64,000 nucleotides of DNA from Pandoraea captiosa (GCF_902459775.1 NZ_CABPSQ010000002.1:682001-746000); one strand, 5' to 3'; positions 28,178 through 37,806 are shown, counted from the stretch's first letter. Notes: generated by a model from the letters alone, not told the origin. Numbers and translations are program-made.

Positions 28178-29716
28178 ATGAAAAAACTGCTTGCCAAACT
28201 CTTGCTCGCCGCCGCCTTCGCGGGCGTCGTGGGCACCATGGGCCTCGGCTCGAGCGCTGCACTGGCGCAGGACGCCTCTGCGCCTGCGGCCGCTTCGGCC
28301 ACGGCCGCGCCTGCATCTGCTGCGGCGACCGCAGCGCCCGCTGCCGCACCGGCACCTGCCGCTCAGGCGGCAGCACCGGCCGCGCCTGCCGCGGCAACGC
28401 CTGTGCCCCCGAACAAGGGCGACACGGCGTGGCTGCTCACCTGTACCGCATTCGTCATTCTCATGACGCTGCCGGGCCTGGGCCTGTTCTACGGCGGTCT
28501 CGTACGCTCGAAGAACATGCTCTCGGTACTGATGCAGTGTTTCATCATCTTCTCGCTGGTGGTCGTGCTCTGGGCCATTTACGGCTATAGCATCGCGTTC
28601 ACGGAAGGCGGGGCGTTCTTCGGTGGGTTCGATCGCATCTTCCTCAAGGGCATGACGCCGGACTCGGTGGCCGCGACCTTCAGCAAGGGCGTGAATGTCC
28701 CCGAGTACGCTTACATGGCGTTCCAGGCCGCTTTCGCTGCCATCACCTGCGCGCTGATCGTCGGTGCCTTTGCAGAACGCGCCCGGTTCTCGGCCGTGCT
28801 GCTCTTCACGGTGATCTGGTTCACGTTCTCGTACCTGCCGATGGCGCATATGGTGTGGTTCTGGGCCGGCCCGGATGCCTACGTCGACGCCGCCGCTGCC
28901 GACGCTGCCAACGCACACGCCGGCTGGTTGTTCCAGAAGGGGGCGCTCGATTACGCCGGCGGTACGGTGGTGCACATCAACGCGGCGATTGCCGGTCTGG
29001 TGGGCTCGTACATGGTCGGCAAGCGCGTGGGTTTCGGCAAGGAAGCGTTCAAGCCGCACTCGCTCACCATGACGATGATCGGCGCCTCGCTGCTCTGGTT
29101 CGGCTGGTTCGGCTTTAACGCCGGCTCGGGTCTGGAAGCCAATGGCGGCGCTGCGCTCGCCTTCGTCAACACGCTGTTGGCCACTGCCGCCGCTACGCTG
29201 TCCTGGACGGCCGGTGAATGGATCGGCAAGGGCAAGCCGTCGATGCTGGGTGGTGCTTCGGGGGCTGTGGCCGGTCTGGTGGCCGTCACCCCGGCGGCAG
29301 GCTTCGTCGGTCCGATGGGCTCGATCGTGCTCGGCCTGCTCGCCGGTGTGATCTGCCTGTGGGGCGTGAACGGTCTGAAGCGCCTGCTCAAGGCGGACGA
29401 CGCGCTCGACGTGTTCGGAGTGCACGGCGTGGGCGGTATGCTCGGCGCGCTTCTGACGGGCGTGTTCGCTGCCCCGTCGCTTGGCGGCACGGGTATCTAC
29501 GACTACGTGGCCAATGCCGTTGCGCCGGACTATTCGATCGGCGGGCAGGTCTGGATTCAGTTCCAGGGCGTTGTGACCACGCTCGTGTGGTCCGGTGTGG
29601 TCGCCTTCATCGCCTTCAAGATTGCGGACATCGTGCTGGGCTTGCGTGTGCCGGAAGACGAAGAACGCGAAGGCCTGGACATCACCTCGCACGGCGAGTC
29701 GGCCTACCACAACTGA
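28178..29716 (+). CDS. amtB: Ammonium transporter
   Basis: 512 residues with a cleavable-looking leader (MKKLLAKLLLAAAF), an unusual alanine/proline-rich spacer to about residue 80 and then the eleven-helix Amt core. Landmarks: GLFYGGLVRSKNMLS, the first pore histidine in GTVVHINAAIAGL and the second in VFGVHGVGGMLG. It conducts ammonium across the inner membrane and is inhibited by GlnK. The long A/P spacer after the leader is commoner in beta-proteobacterial Amt proteins than in E. coli. Followed by a strong terminator at 29817. Confidence 0.95.
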   Translation: MKKLLAKLLLAAAFAGVVGTMGLGSSAALAQDASAPAAASATAAPASAAATAAPAAAPAPAAQAAAPAAPAAATPVPPNKGDTAWLLTCTAFVILMTLPGLGLFYGGLVRSKNMLSVLMQCFIIFSLVVVLWAIYGYSIAFTEGGAFFGGFDRIFLKGMTPDSVAATFSKGVNVPEYAYMAFQAAFAAITCALIVGAFAERARFSAVLLFTVIWFTFSYLPMAHMVWFWAGPDAYVDAAAADAANAHAGWLFQKGALDYAGGTVVHINAAIAGLVGSYMVGKRVGFGKEAFKPHSLTMTMIGASLLWFGWFGFNAGSGLEANGGAALAFVNTLLATAAATLSWTAGEWIGKGKPSMLGGASGAVAGLVAVTPAAGFVGPMGSIVLGLLAGVICLWGVNGLKRLLKADDALDVFGVHGVGGMLGALLTGVFAAPSLGGTGIYDYVANAVAPDYSIGGQVWIQFQGVVTTLVWSGVVAFIAFKIADIVLGLRVPEDEEREGLDITSHGESAYHN

Positions 29717-30022
29717 TCTGACCTCATCGCAAGGTTGAAAGGATTTGCCCCGGCGCAAGCCGGCCTGACAGAAGGAGTCGCTGGTGGTCGGTCGGACAGC
29801 CGGCACCGGCATTGCGCGGGCACCCGTTGGGTGCCCGTTTTTTTTCCCAGCGAGAGCGGGCGTGCCCTCTGCGCGCTTGCGATTGGCCGTTTCGTCCCCC
29901 ATCTCTTCTCACCGCATTGCACCGCGGTTTCCCGGCTGGAGCCCCTTCGTGGGGCATGGCAAACGGCGGGGGCGCCGGGTGGATGCTCTACAATCGATAT
30001 TCCATCTGGATATGAGAGAAGC
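29717..30022 (+). other. amtB-gshA intergenic region
   Basis: 306 bases with the amtB terminator and the gshA promoter region; no gene seen. AT-rich CAATCGATATTCCATCTGGATATG just before gshA may be part of its promoter, but I could not fix the boxes. Confidence 0.5.
29817..29846 (+). terminator. Terminator of torF-glnK-amtB
   Basis: Perfect nine-base stem CGGGCACCC / GGGTGCCCG with a three-base loop, followed by nine T. A strong intrinsic terminator about 100 bases after amtB. Confidence 0.92.
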
Positions 30023-31312
30023 ATGGTTCCGCATCTCGTCACGGCCCTGAAAGGCCCCTTGCTCGACCTGGAAAAGAAGATTCTCGATGCGACGCCCGCC
30101 ATCGAGCGCTGGTTCCGGCTCGAGTGGCAGGAACACACACCGCCGTTCTATTGTTCGGTCGACCTGCGAAATGCCGGCTTCAAGCTTGCTCCCGTCGACA
30201 CCAACCTCTTCCCGGGTGGCTTCAACAATCTGGCGCCGGAGGTCCTGCCGCTCGCCGTGCAGGCGGCGATGGCCGCGATCGAGAAGATCTGCCCCGATGC
30301 CAAGAATCTGCTGCTGATTCCCGAACGTCATACGCGTAACTCGTTCTATTTGCAGAACATTGCGCGTCTGTCGACGATCATGCGTCACGCCGGCTTGCAT
30401 GTGCGACTGGGGAGTCTGTCGGACGACATTACCGAACCGACGACCATCGAGCTGCCCGATGGCCAGCACGTCGTGATCGAACCGCTGGAGCGCACGCCGC
30501 GCCGTTTGGGGCTGAAGAACTTCGATCCATGCTCGATTCTGCTCAATAACGATCTGTCGGCCGGCATTCCGCCGATTCTGGAAGGCCTGCACGAGCAGTA
30601 TCTGCTGCCACCCCTGCACGCCGGCTGGGCCATGCGTCGCAAGAGCCAGCATTTCTCGGCCTACGACGACATCGTCAAGAAGTTCTCGAAGATGATCGAC
30701 GTCGACCAATGGATGCTCAATCCGTACTTTGCGAAATGCGAGGGCGTCGATTTCGACGAAGGGGTGGGTGAGGAAAAGCTTGCCGACACCGTCGACGCGG
30801 TACTCAAGAAGATCAACAAGAAGTATCGCGAGTACGGCATCGCCGAGAAGCCGTTCGTAGTGATCAAGGCCGATGCCGGCACTTACGGCATGGGCGTGAT
30901 GATGGTGCACGACGCTGCCGAGCTCAAAAACCTGAACCGCCGCGAGCGCACCAAGATGAGCGTGGTGAAGGAAGGGCTCGAAGTGCATGACTTCATCGTG
31001 CAGGAAGGCGTCTACACGTTCGAGCGCATCAACGAAGCCGTGGCCGAACCCGTCGTCTACATGATCGATCGCTATGTGGTGGGCGGCTTCTATCGCGTGC
31101 ACACCGGGCGGGGTACCGACGAGAACCTGAATGCGCCGGGCATGCACTTCGTGCCGCTCGCATTCGAGCACACGGCGCTGCCTGACGTCCACGCCAAGCC
31201 GGGGGCGGCGCCGCCCAATCGCTTCTATATGTATGGCGTGGTGGCGCGGCTTGCGCTGCTGGCGGCATCGGTCGAACTCGAGCGCACCGATCCGGATCCG
31301 GAAACCTATTGA
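30023..31312 (+). CDS. gshA: Glutamate-cysteine ligase
   Basis: 429-residue first enzyme of glutathione synthesis, ATP-dependent joining of glutamate and cysteine. It is of the beta-proteobacterial type (not the E. coli fold subfamily), recognised by MVPHLVTALKGPLLDLEKKI, PVDTNLFPGGFNNL and VIKADAGTYGMGVMM. The ATG at 30023 lies at the natural N-terminus, with GAGAGAAG upstream; the frame is open further upstream through the non-coding leader. gshB follows at 33140, but an unrelated regulator-like gene is inserted between them. Confidence 0.92.
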   Translation: MVPHLVTALKGPLLDLEKKILDATPAIERWFRLEWQEHTPPFYCSVDLRNAGFKLAPVDTNLFPGGFNNLAPEVLPLAVQAAMAAIEKICPDAKNLLLIPERHTRNSFYLQNIARLSTIMRHAGLHVRLGSLSDDITEPTTIELPDGQHVVIEPLERTPRRLGLKNFDPCSILLNNDLSAGIPPILEGLHEQYLLPPLHAGWAMRRKSQHFSAYDDIVKKFSKMIDVDQWMLNPYFAKCEGVDFDEGVGEEKLADTVDAVLKKINKKYREYGIAEKPFVVIKADAGTYGMGVMMVHDAAELKNLNRRERTKMSVVKEGLEVHDFIVQEGVYTFERINEAVAEPVVYMIDRYVVGGFYRVHTGRGTDENLNAPGMHFVPLAFEHTALPDVHAKPGAAPPNRFYMYGVVARLALLAASVELERTDPDPETY

Positions 31313-31772
31313 GCGATATCGGTGCGTGGGCCGTTGCACGCCGAGTGACAGCCCGCTGCTGCCTATGGGTCGCAGCGCCGTATTGAGAAGTTTCTGATTT
31401 TGATGTGGGACGCTCTCCGGTCGGCGGCGCTCCCGTGCGCTTCTCTGCCTGAGAAGCGAAAAGAAAAAGACGCCCGGCTGGCCCCCCGACTAGCCGGGCG
31501 TCACATTTACCGGCCGCCTCATGCAACGGTCGGAAATCGGGGCTTTCCTGGGCGGTCCCCCCCGCAAACTGGCTCCCTTCGCATCTCCTTCGTCCTTCGG
31601 ATCGGTGTACTGTGCCGGTCCGTCGTCTGGTTCGCGTCAGTCATGTCGTGATAATGCGGCGGTTCGACGCATCCAACATCCCCCGAATGGGGGATGTCCG
31701 TCCGTGTTCAAGTGGAATAGGAAATTTCCTCGATGATCTACGGGACGGTTCTTGACTGGGAGAGACAGGCGA
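31313..31772 (+). other. gshA-HTH gene intergenic region
   Basis: 460 bases without a supported gene. It holds the long hairpin at 31469-31502 and an AT-rich stretch near 31705-31735 that may be the promoter of the next gene. Confidence 0.45.
31469..31502 (-). terminator. Terminator-like hairpin in odd orientation
   Basis: Perfect 11-base stem GACGCCCGGCT / AGCCGGGCGTC. The adjacent T-run (complement of AAAAGAAAAAGA) lies on the minus-strand exit side, so it would best stop minus-strand transcripts, although the flanking genes are on the plus strand. It may work in both directions. Confidence 0.6.
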
Positions 31773-33080
31773 ATGCAGGGGGATTTGCGCACGTGCCTTC
31801 GTCAAATTCATCGGTTGCCGGTCCCCACGCTCGGCTATCTGCCGCTGTGGCTGGAGACGTTACGTCTGTGGCTTGACGCCGATAATGTGGCCGCACTGTG
31901 GTGTTCGGCGCCTGAAACGGCCGGCGCTATAGCCGCTGATGCTGCGACGGCGGGCGGCGTCCGTTGGTATGCACCACAGGCGTCTGTCACGGCGTGTGAG
32001 CGTCTTGCCGCTTGCGCATGGGGGATGCCGCCGATGCCGTCTGTCGCAACGCTGCAACAGGCGTTGGTCGACCGTGCGATGCTGCGTGGTCACGCGCGAC
32101 ATGCACGGCGGCATGTGCGGCCTGGACGGTGCGCGGAGCCGGGGCCGCATGGCAGCAACCGCAGCGTGGCAGACGTGCTGCATCGCCCGCCGGAGTTGAA
32201 CGCATGCCTGGCCGACGGCGATGTGCTCGACGTCTGCCTTTTGCCGGTCGCGCGTGCCGCGCAAGCGCCCCCGGCTTGCGATGACGGCGTGGCACCCCGT
32301 GCGACCTCGATTGGCGCGTTACGTTTGCTCGTGTCGCGCGACCGCGAGCGCCCGTCGTTCACGACGCGGGAAATCGGTGCGTTCGAGATGGCAGCGGCGG
32401 AGTTCTCCGTCGTGCCCGAACGTCCTCAATTCCCGTCGTTCAGTGCCATGGTGCCTGCGTCGCCGGACGTCGTGCACGCGCCGATCAACGCCATTTGTCG
32501 TGATATCGCGGGCACGCTCGTCTGGCACGGACAGGCGCCGGAGTGGGCGGATCCCACGGCGCTCGCGCTCATGCGTCGGGTTTGGCGACGCTCGCCCGGG
32601 CGGGCGTGGCCAGACGCCTGCGTGGTGGTTCAGGCCTGCCAGCGTCTCGCAGACGAACTGACGCGGCATCCGGGCGGTAACGCTTCGGCGCTCGCGCAAG
32701 TCGGCGCGCGTGTCCCCGTGCCCGGCGGTACGCTTCATTTGCACGCCACGCACCTGTGCGGCATGGGCGGACGTGCGACCGAGCGCGTGCGCATTGCGCT
32801 GCATCTCGTCGTGCCACCCGCCATGCGGCTGTGGCAGCGACTGTGCGAGACGGGGCTCACGCCCGTGCAGCGTGACATTGCCATGCGCTTGCTGGCGGGA
32901 CAGTCGCGTACCGCCACGCGTGAAGCGTGCGCGATCGGTGTACAGACACTCAAGACCCATCTGTCGCTCATGCGTGCGCGGCTCGACCCGGTGCGTGACG
33001 CCTCGCTGCTGCTCGGGCTGGGAGGGAGCGGCATCGTCGGTGCCGTCGGCAGCGGCAAAACGACGCCTCGGCTAGAATAG
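31773..33080 (+). CDS. LuxR-type HTH protein of unknown function
   Basis: 435 residues; no full-length family recognised. The C-terminal segment GLTPVQRDIAMRLLAGQSRT followed by GVQTLKTHLSLMRARLD has the four-helix layout of LuxR/FixJ-type DNA-binding domains, though degenerate. The N-terminal 350 residues are rich in Ala, Arg, Cys and His without an evident receiver, autoinducer or PAS signature; a GAF-like or novel sensor part is possible. ATG at 31773 with GGGAGAG upstream; the TTG at 31752 is an alternative. It is placed between gshA and gshB. A role in glutathione or redox control is only a neighbourhood guess. Confidence 0.65.
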   Translation: MQGDLRTCLRQIHRLPVPTLGYLPLWLETLRLWLDADNVAALWCSAPETAGAIAADAATAGGVRWYAPQASVTACERLAACAWGMPPMPSVATLQQALVDRAMLRGHARHARRHVRPGRCAEPGPHGSNRSVADVLHRPPELNACLADGDVLDVCLLPVARAAQAPPACDDGVAPRATSIGALRLLVSRDRERPSFTTREIGAFEMAAAEFSVVPERPQFPSFSAMVPASPDVVHAPINAICRDIAGTLVWHGQAPEWADPTALALMRRVWRRSPGRAWPDACVVVQACQRLADELTRHPGGNASALAQVGARVPVPGGTLHLHATHLCGMGGRATERVRIALHLVVPPAMRLWQRLCETGLTPVQRDIAMRLLAGQSRTATREACAIGVQTLKTHLSLMRARLDPVRDASLLLGLGGSGIVGAVGSGKTTPRLE

Positions 33081-33139
33081 ACGCCTGTCGCCGCAGCTTG
33101 CGGTGTGTGCATCCGAACCTCCAAGATTCCCGCCGATCG

Positions 33140-34078
33140 ATGCAGATTCTCTTTATCGCCGACCCGCTCGACCAATTCAAGATCTACAAGGACACCACGT
33201 TCTCGATGATGCGCGAAGGCGCGCGTCGTGGGCACCGCATCTTCGCTTGCGAGCCGCACGAGATGGCGTGGCAAGGCGCAACGGTCGATGCGCGCGTGAA
33301 GGAAATTCGTCTGACGGGAGACGCACAGACCTGGTACGAAGTCGTCGATACACGCGTGGCTGCGCTGACCGAATTCGACGCGGTGCTCATGCGCAAGGAC
33401 CCGCCGTTCGACATGGAGTACATCAACGCCACGTGGCTGCTCGAGATTGCCGAGCGCGCCGGCGCGCGTGTCTTCAACAAGCCGAGCGCGATTCGCGATC
33501 ACTCCGAAAAGCTGGCGATTGCCGAATTCGGTCAGTTCGTGGCGCCGACGCTGGTCACGCGCGACGCCGTGCGTCTGCGCGCCTTTCACGCGGAACATGG
33601 CGACGTGATCTACAAGCCGCTTGACGGCATGGGGGGTACGGGGGTGTTCCGCATCGGCCCGGACGGCCGTAACCTCGGCTCGGTGATTGAAATGCTGGGC
33701 GAGAACGGCGCGCGTTCGGTCATGGCGCAACGCTTCATCCCGGATATCAAGCTCGGTGACAAGCGAGTGCTCGTCATCGGCGGCAAAGTGGTCCCCCATT
33801 CGCTCGCGCGTATTCCGCAAGGGAACGAAGTGCGCGGCAACCTCGCGGCGGGGGGGCTCGGCGAGGCCCGGAACCTCTCGGCGCGCGATCGTCAGATTGC
33901 CGAGGCGCTGGCGCCGGTTCTCTGGCAACGCGGCCTGTTGCTGGTGGGCCTCGACGTCATCGGCGATTACCTCACGGAAGTGAACGTCACGAGTCCGACG
34001 TGCTTCCAGGAAATTACCGATCAGACCGGTTTCGACGTGCCGAAGATGTTTATCGACGCCCTGGAACTGGCGGTCTGA
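33140..34078 (+). CDS. gshB: Glutathione synthetase
   Basis: 312 residues, ATP-grasp ligase adding glycine to gamma-glutamylcysteine. Seen: MQILFIADPLDQFKIYKDTT at the N-terminus, AVLMRKDPPFDMEY, the ATP-grasp lysine loop YKPLDGMGGTGVFRI, and the metal-binding end VNVTSPTCFQEI. The ATG at 33140 is the family start; upstream in-frame ATG at 33098 adds 14 unrelated residues. Followed by the PTS genes, the usual order in Burkholderiales. Confidence 0.95.
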   Translation: MQILFIADPLDQFKIYKDTTFSMMREGARRGHRIFACEPHEMAWQGATVDARVKEIRLTGDAQTWYEVVDTRVAALTEFDAVLMRKDPPFDMEYINATWLLEIAERAGARVFNKPSAIRDHSEKLAIAEFGQFVAPTLVTRDAVRLRAFHAEHGDVIYKPLDGMGGTGVFRIGPDGRNLGSVIEMLGENGARSVMAQRFIPDIKLGDKRVLVIGGKVVPHSLARIPQGNEVRGNLAAGGLGEARNLSARDRQIAEALAPVLWQRGLLLVGLDVIGDYLTEVNVTSPTCFQEITDQTGFDVPKMFIDALELAV

Positions 34079-34263
34079 CGCGGACGCGCAAAGGGTTCGT
34101 CCAGTGAAGACCTGCTTTGGGTCGAACCCTAACTTGATGAAATTTCAGGATTAATTCGGGATTTTGTCGCGCCTGCTAAAATAAGAATCCCAAAATCGAC
34201 AGGTTCGCGTTCGTCGTTGTGTTTGTATCCCGAACACCTGCGGCGCCCGGCGTGCCTAGCATC

Positions 34264-34677
34264 ATGGCTGGAATTCTGATCATTGCCCACGCACCGCTGG
34301 CTTCGGCCCTTCGCGAGTGCGTCTCGCACATCTACGGCGGGTGTCCGTCGCGCATCGGCGCGATCGACGTTGTCCCCGACCAGGACACGGCGGCGCTCGT
34401 AGACGTCGCAAAAGAACGCCTCGCGCAACTGCACGAAGAGAACGGCGTGCTGGTGCTCACCGATCTGTTCGGGGCGACGCCTTCGAACGTGGCGGCGCAA
34501 CTCGTGGGGCCGAAGGTGCGCGTGCTCGCCGGCGTGAATCTGTCGATGCTCATCAAAGCGGTTTGCTATCGCTCGGTGCCCCTCGACACGCTGGCGGAGA
34601 AGGTGCTTTCGGGCGGGTCTAAAGGTATTCTGGAAGTCGGCGCGGGTGCGCCGGCCACACACACTACGTCACACTGA
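34264..34677 (+). CDS. PTS mannose-type EIIA protein
   Basis: 137-residue EIIA of the mannose/fructose family. The phospho-histidine sits in ILIIAHAPLA (about residue 9), and the fold continues with VLVLTDLFGATPSNVAA. Its stop is three bases before HPr, and EI follows. No EIIB or membrane EIIC is present, so this is a regulatory rather than sugar-importing PTS, as known in many beta-proteobacteria. It may control other enzymes through its phosphorylation state (inference). Confidence 0.92.
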   Translation: MAGILIIAHAPLASALRECVSHIYGGCPSRIGAIDVVPDQDTAALVDVAKERLAQLHEENGVLVLTDLFGATPSNVAAQLVGPKVRVLAGVNLSMLIKAVCYRSVPLDTLAEKVLSGGSKGILEVGAGAPATHTTSH

Positions 34678-34680
34678 AAC

Positions 34681-34950
34681 ATGCTTCGACAAGAAACGAC
34701 GATCGTAAATAAATTGGGCTTGCACGCCCGGGCATCCGCAAAGCTGACGCAGCTGGCGGCAAAATTTCAGAGTGAGGTCTGGCTGACCCGAAACGGTCGT
34801 CGGATCAACGCGAAAAGCATCATGGGCGTTATGATGCTGGCGGCCGGCATCGGCTCGAAGGTCGAAGTCGAGACCGAGGGCCCGGACGAAGCGCAGGCCA
34901 TGCAAGAAATTCTCGACCTCATCGCGAACAAGTTCGGCGAAGGGGAATAA
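34681..34950 (+). CDS. ptsH: Phosphocarrier protein HPr
   Basis: 89 residues. Active histidine in NKLGLHARASAKL (residue about 16) and the regulatory-serine region INAKSIMGVMML. It relays phosphate from EI to EIIA. ATG at 34681, three bases after the EIIA stop. Confidence 0.95.
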   Translation: MLRQETTIVNKLGLHARASAKLTQLAAKFQSEVWLTRNGRRINAKSIMGVMMLAAGIGSKVEVETEGPDEAQAMQEILDLIANKFGEGE

Positions 34951-35093
34951 TACGTTGCTGTGGTGACGCGGCGTCGGCAGGCGCGCCGTGTCACGCTGGC
35001 CGTGCTTTCGCCGCACCGCCGCTCACTGTCCGCAACGACAGCCAACACACAGAATACGGTCGAATCACCCGCCTCTGAACTGGGGAGACTTCC

Positions 35094-36830
35094 TTGTCTT
35101 TCACCCTGCACGGCATTCCCGTTTCCCGCGGCATCGCGATCGGACGCGCTTATCTGCTCGCGCCCGCCACGCTCGATGTTCCGCACTATCTGCTCGATCC
35201 CAGCCAGATCGACGACGAGATCGCTCGCTTCGAAAGCGCTCAGGCGACCGTCCAGCAAGAACTCGATACGCTCAAAGAGGAACTCCCTGACGACGCCCCG
35301 GGCGAGATGGGCGCGTTTCTCGACGTTCACTCCCTGATCCTCAACGACACGCTGCTCGTCGATGCCGTGGTGAAGCTCATTCGCGAGCGTCGCTACAACG
35401 CCGAGTGGGCGCTGACGACGCAACTCGAAGTGCTCGTCGCGCGTTTCGAAGACATCGAGGACGAATACCTGCGCGAGCGTCGTGCGGACATCGAACAGGT
35501 GACCGAGCGCGTGCTCAAGGCGCTTGCCGGGACCCCTGGCATTCGCCACGTGGCGACCGAGACGCCGCGCGACGACATGATCGTCGTGGCGCGCGACATC
35601 GCGCCGGCCGACATGCTGCAATTCAAGTCGCAGACGTTCAAGGGCTTCGTGACCGATCTCGGCGGCAAGACTTCGCACACGGCCATCGTCGCGCGCAGTC
35701 TCGGGATTCCCGCCGCTGTCGGCGTGGCACAGGCCAGTCTGCTCATCAAGCAGGATGACGTCATCATCATCGACGGCGATCACGGGATCGTCATCGTCGA
35801 CCCTGCGCCGATCGTGCTCGAGGAGTACAGCTATCGCCAGAGCGAGCGTGCACTCGAAGAGCGACGCCTGCAGCGTCTGAAGCATTCGCCCGCGCAGACC
35901 ATCGACGGGACGCATATCGAGTTGCTCGCCAACATCGAATTGCCCGAGGACGCCAAGACCGCCGTAGCGGCGGGCGCTGTCGGCGTTGGCCTGTTCCGCA
36001 CGGAGTTCCTCTTCATGAACGAGGAGGAGGCGCCGGAGGAAGAAGCGCAGTTCGAGGCATACAAACGTGCGGTCGAAGCGATGCAGGGGCTGCCGCTCAC
36101 CATTCGCACCATCGACGTGGGCGCCGACAAACCCCTCGACAGTCACGAGACTTACGAGACCGCGCCGAACCCGGCGCTGGGTCTGCGCGCCATTCGCTGG
36201 AGTTTGTCCGAGCCGCGCATGTTCCTCACGCAACTGCGCGCGATTTTGCGGGCTTCGGCGTTCGGTAAGGTGCAGATTCTGTTCCCGATGCTCGCGCATG
36301 CGCAGGAAATCGATCAGACGCTCGAACTGGTGCGCGAGGCCAAGTCGCAACTCGATGCGGCGGGCCTGCTGTATGACCCGAACGTGAAGCTGGGCGCCAT
36401 GATCGAGGTCCCGGCCGCCGCGCTTACGGTGCCAATGTTCCTCAAGCGGCTCGATTTCCTGTCCATCGGGACGAACGATCTGATTCAGTACACGCTGGCC
36501 ATCGACCGGGCAGACAATGCCGTCGCGCATCTGTACGATCCGCTGCATCCTGCCGTCCTTCGCCTGATCGCCATGACGATTCGCGAGGCACATGCCTTCG
36601 GTGTGCCGGTGGCGGTGTGTGGCGAGATGGCTGGCGACCCGACGGCCACGCGTTTGCTGCTGGGCATGGGGCTGCGCGAATTCTCCATGCATCCGAGCCA
36701 GTTGTTGCAGGTCAAACAGGAAATCCTGCGGGCGCATCTGCCCGATCTGGAGCGGCCGGTGCAGGAGCTGCTCGCGGCGACCGAACCCGAGGAGATGCAG
36801 GCGGCGCTGGCGCGGTTGGCTGTCGCCTGA
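35094..36830 (+). CDS. ptsI: Phosphoenolpyruvate-protein phosphotransferase (EI)
   Basis: 578 residues, full length. The N-terminal HPr-binding and phospho-histidine domain has GGKTSHTAIVARSLGIPA with the active histidine, and the C-terminal PEP-binding TIM barrel has LFRTEFLFM, GTNDLIQYTLAIDR and CGEMAGD. A TTG start at 35094 is likely: GGGGAGA lies seven bases upstream and the second residue begins the family motif SFTLHGIPVSRGIAIG. It ends the EIIA-HPr-EI set and is followed by a strong terminator. Confidence 0.94.
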   Translation: MSFTLHGIPVSRGIAIGRAYLLAPATLDVPHYLLDPSQIDDEIARFESAQATVQQELDTLKEELPDDAPGEMGAFLDVHSLILNDTLLVDAVVKLIRERRYNAEWALTTQLEVLVARFEDIEDEYLRERRADIEQVTERVLKALAGTPGIRHVATETPRDDMIVVARDIAPADMLQFKSQTFKGFVTDLGGKTSHTAIVARSLGIPAAVGVAQASLLIKQDDVIIIDGDHGIVIVDPAPIVLEEYSYRQSERALEERRLQRLKHSPAQTIDGTHIELLANIELPEDAKTAVAAGAVGVGLFRTEFLFMNEEEAPEEEAQFEAYKRAVEAMQGLPLTIRTIDVGADKPLDSHETYETAPNPALGLRAIRWSLSEPRMFLTQLRAILRASAFGKVQILFPMLAHAQEIDQTLELVREAKSQLDAAGLLYDPNVKLGAMIEVPAAALTVPMFLKRLDFLSIGTNDLIQYTLAIDRADNAVAHLYDPLHPAVLRLIAMTIREAHAFGVPVAVCGEMAGDPTATRLLLGMGLREFSMHPSQLLQVKQEILRAHLPDLERPVQELLAATEPEEMQAALARLAVA

Positions 36831-36870
36831 CCGGTCGTTACGCCAGACGCACATCGTCGTAGCGATAGGC

Positions 36871-36910
36871 AAAAAAACGGACGCTTCCTTTGCGGAGCGT
36901 CCGTTTTTTT
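36871..36910. terminator. Bidirectional terminator between ptsI and moeB
   Basis: Ten-base stem AACGGACGCT / AGCGTCCGTT with A-run before and T-run after, so it can stop transcription from both convergent genes. Confidence 0.9.
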
Positions 36911-36961
36911 ATTTCGAATTTGGGATACCGCCGTGGCGGTCGTCACCCAATGCCCATGCGA

Positions 36962-37714
36962 TCAGTGACGCTGTCCGCAGACCTTGCACTCCGGGTTGCG
37001 TGCGCAGTGCATGGTGTGCCAGCTCATCTTGCGCCCGTCGAGCATCTGAAGACGGCCGACGAGCGGCGTGCCCACACCCGTGATCAGCTTGATCGCCTCC
37101 GCTGCCTGCATGCTGCCGATAATGCCCACGAGCGGCGCCAGAACCCCCATCGTTGCACACGCCTGCTCGGGGAAGGGTTCGTCCGCGGGGAAGATGCATT
37201 CATAGCAGGGCGACGCGTCGTTGCGCACATCGAACACGCTGATTTGCCCATCGAAGCGCAAGGCCGCGCCGGAGACGAGCGGCACGCCCGCCGCCACGCA
37301 CGCGCGGTTGACGGCGTGACGCGTGGCGAAGTTGTCCGAGCCGTCCAGCACGACGGTCGCGGTGCGCGCCAGCGCGGTGAGCCGGGCTTCGTCCACACGT
37401 TCATTGACCACGTCGACGCTCACGCCCGGGTTGATCTGCGCGATGCGCGCGCGTCCGGAGTCGACCTTCGACTGCCCCACGCTTTGCGTGTCATGCAGAA
37501 TCTGGCGCTGCAGGTTGGTGAGATCGACGACGTCGTCATCGATCAGCGTGATGCGGCCTACTCCGGATGCCGCCAGATACAGCGCGGCAGGCGAGCCGAG
37601 TCCCCCCGCACCGACGATGACGGCATGGGCGGCGAGCAGACGCTCCTGACCCTCGATGCCGAGTTCGTCGAGCAGGATATGACGGGAGTAACGCAGCAGC
37701 TGATCGTCGTTCAT
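36962..37714 (-). CDS. moeB: MoeB/ThiF-family adenylyltransferase
   Basis: 250-residue E1-like enzyme that adenylates the C-terminus of a ubiquitin-like sulphur carrier (MoaD or ThiS). Nucleotide-binding motif VIVGAGGLGSPAALYLAASG near residue 35, then DDDVVDLTNLQRQ, and zinc pairs CYECIFP and CKVCGQ. ATG at 37714 starts MNDDQLLRYSRHILLDELG, the family N-terminus; the TTG at 37741 is unlikely. A terminator separates it from ctpA upstream. ThiF/HesA function cannot be excluded. Confidence 0.88.
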   Translation of the reverse strand: MNDDQLLRYSRHILLDELGIEGQERLLAAHAVIVGAGGLGSPAALYLAASGVGRITLIDDDVVDLTNLQRQILHDTQSVGQSKVDSGRARIAQINPGVSVDVVNERVDEARLTALARTATVVLDGSDNFATRHAVNRACVAAGVPLVSGAALRFDGQISVFDVRNDASPCYECIFPADEPFPEQACATMGVLAPLVGIIGSMQAAEAIKLITGVGTPLVGRLQMLDGRKMSWHTMHCARNPECKVCGQRH

Positions 37715-37746
37715 CTCAAAACGCAAAAGCGCAAAACGCAAAGGGA

Positions 37747-37781
37747 TAAAAAAACCGTGCCGGCTTTCGCGGGCACGGTTT
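37747..37781 (-). terminator. Terminator after ctpA
   Basis: Nine-base stem AACCGTGCC / GGCACGGTT; on the minus strand it is followed by a seven-T run. It lies between the ctpA stop and the moeB start. Confidence 0.9.
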
Positions 37782-37806
37782 GTAGTGTAAAGCCTAAAGC
37801 CTTTAC

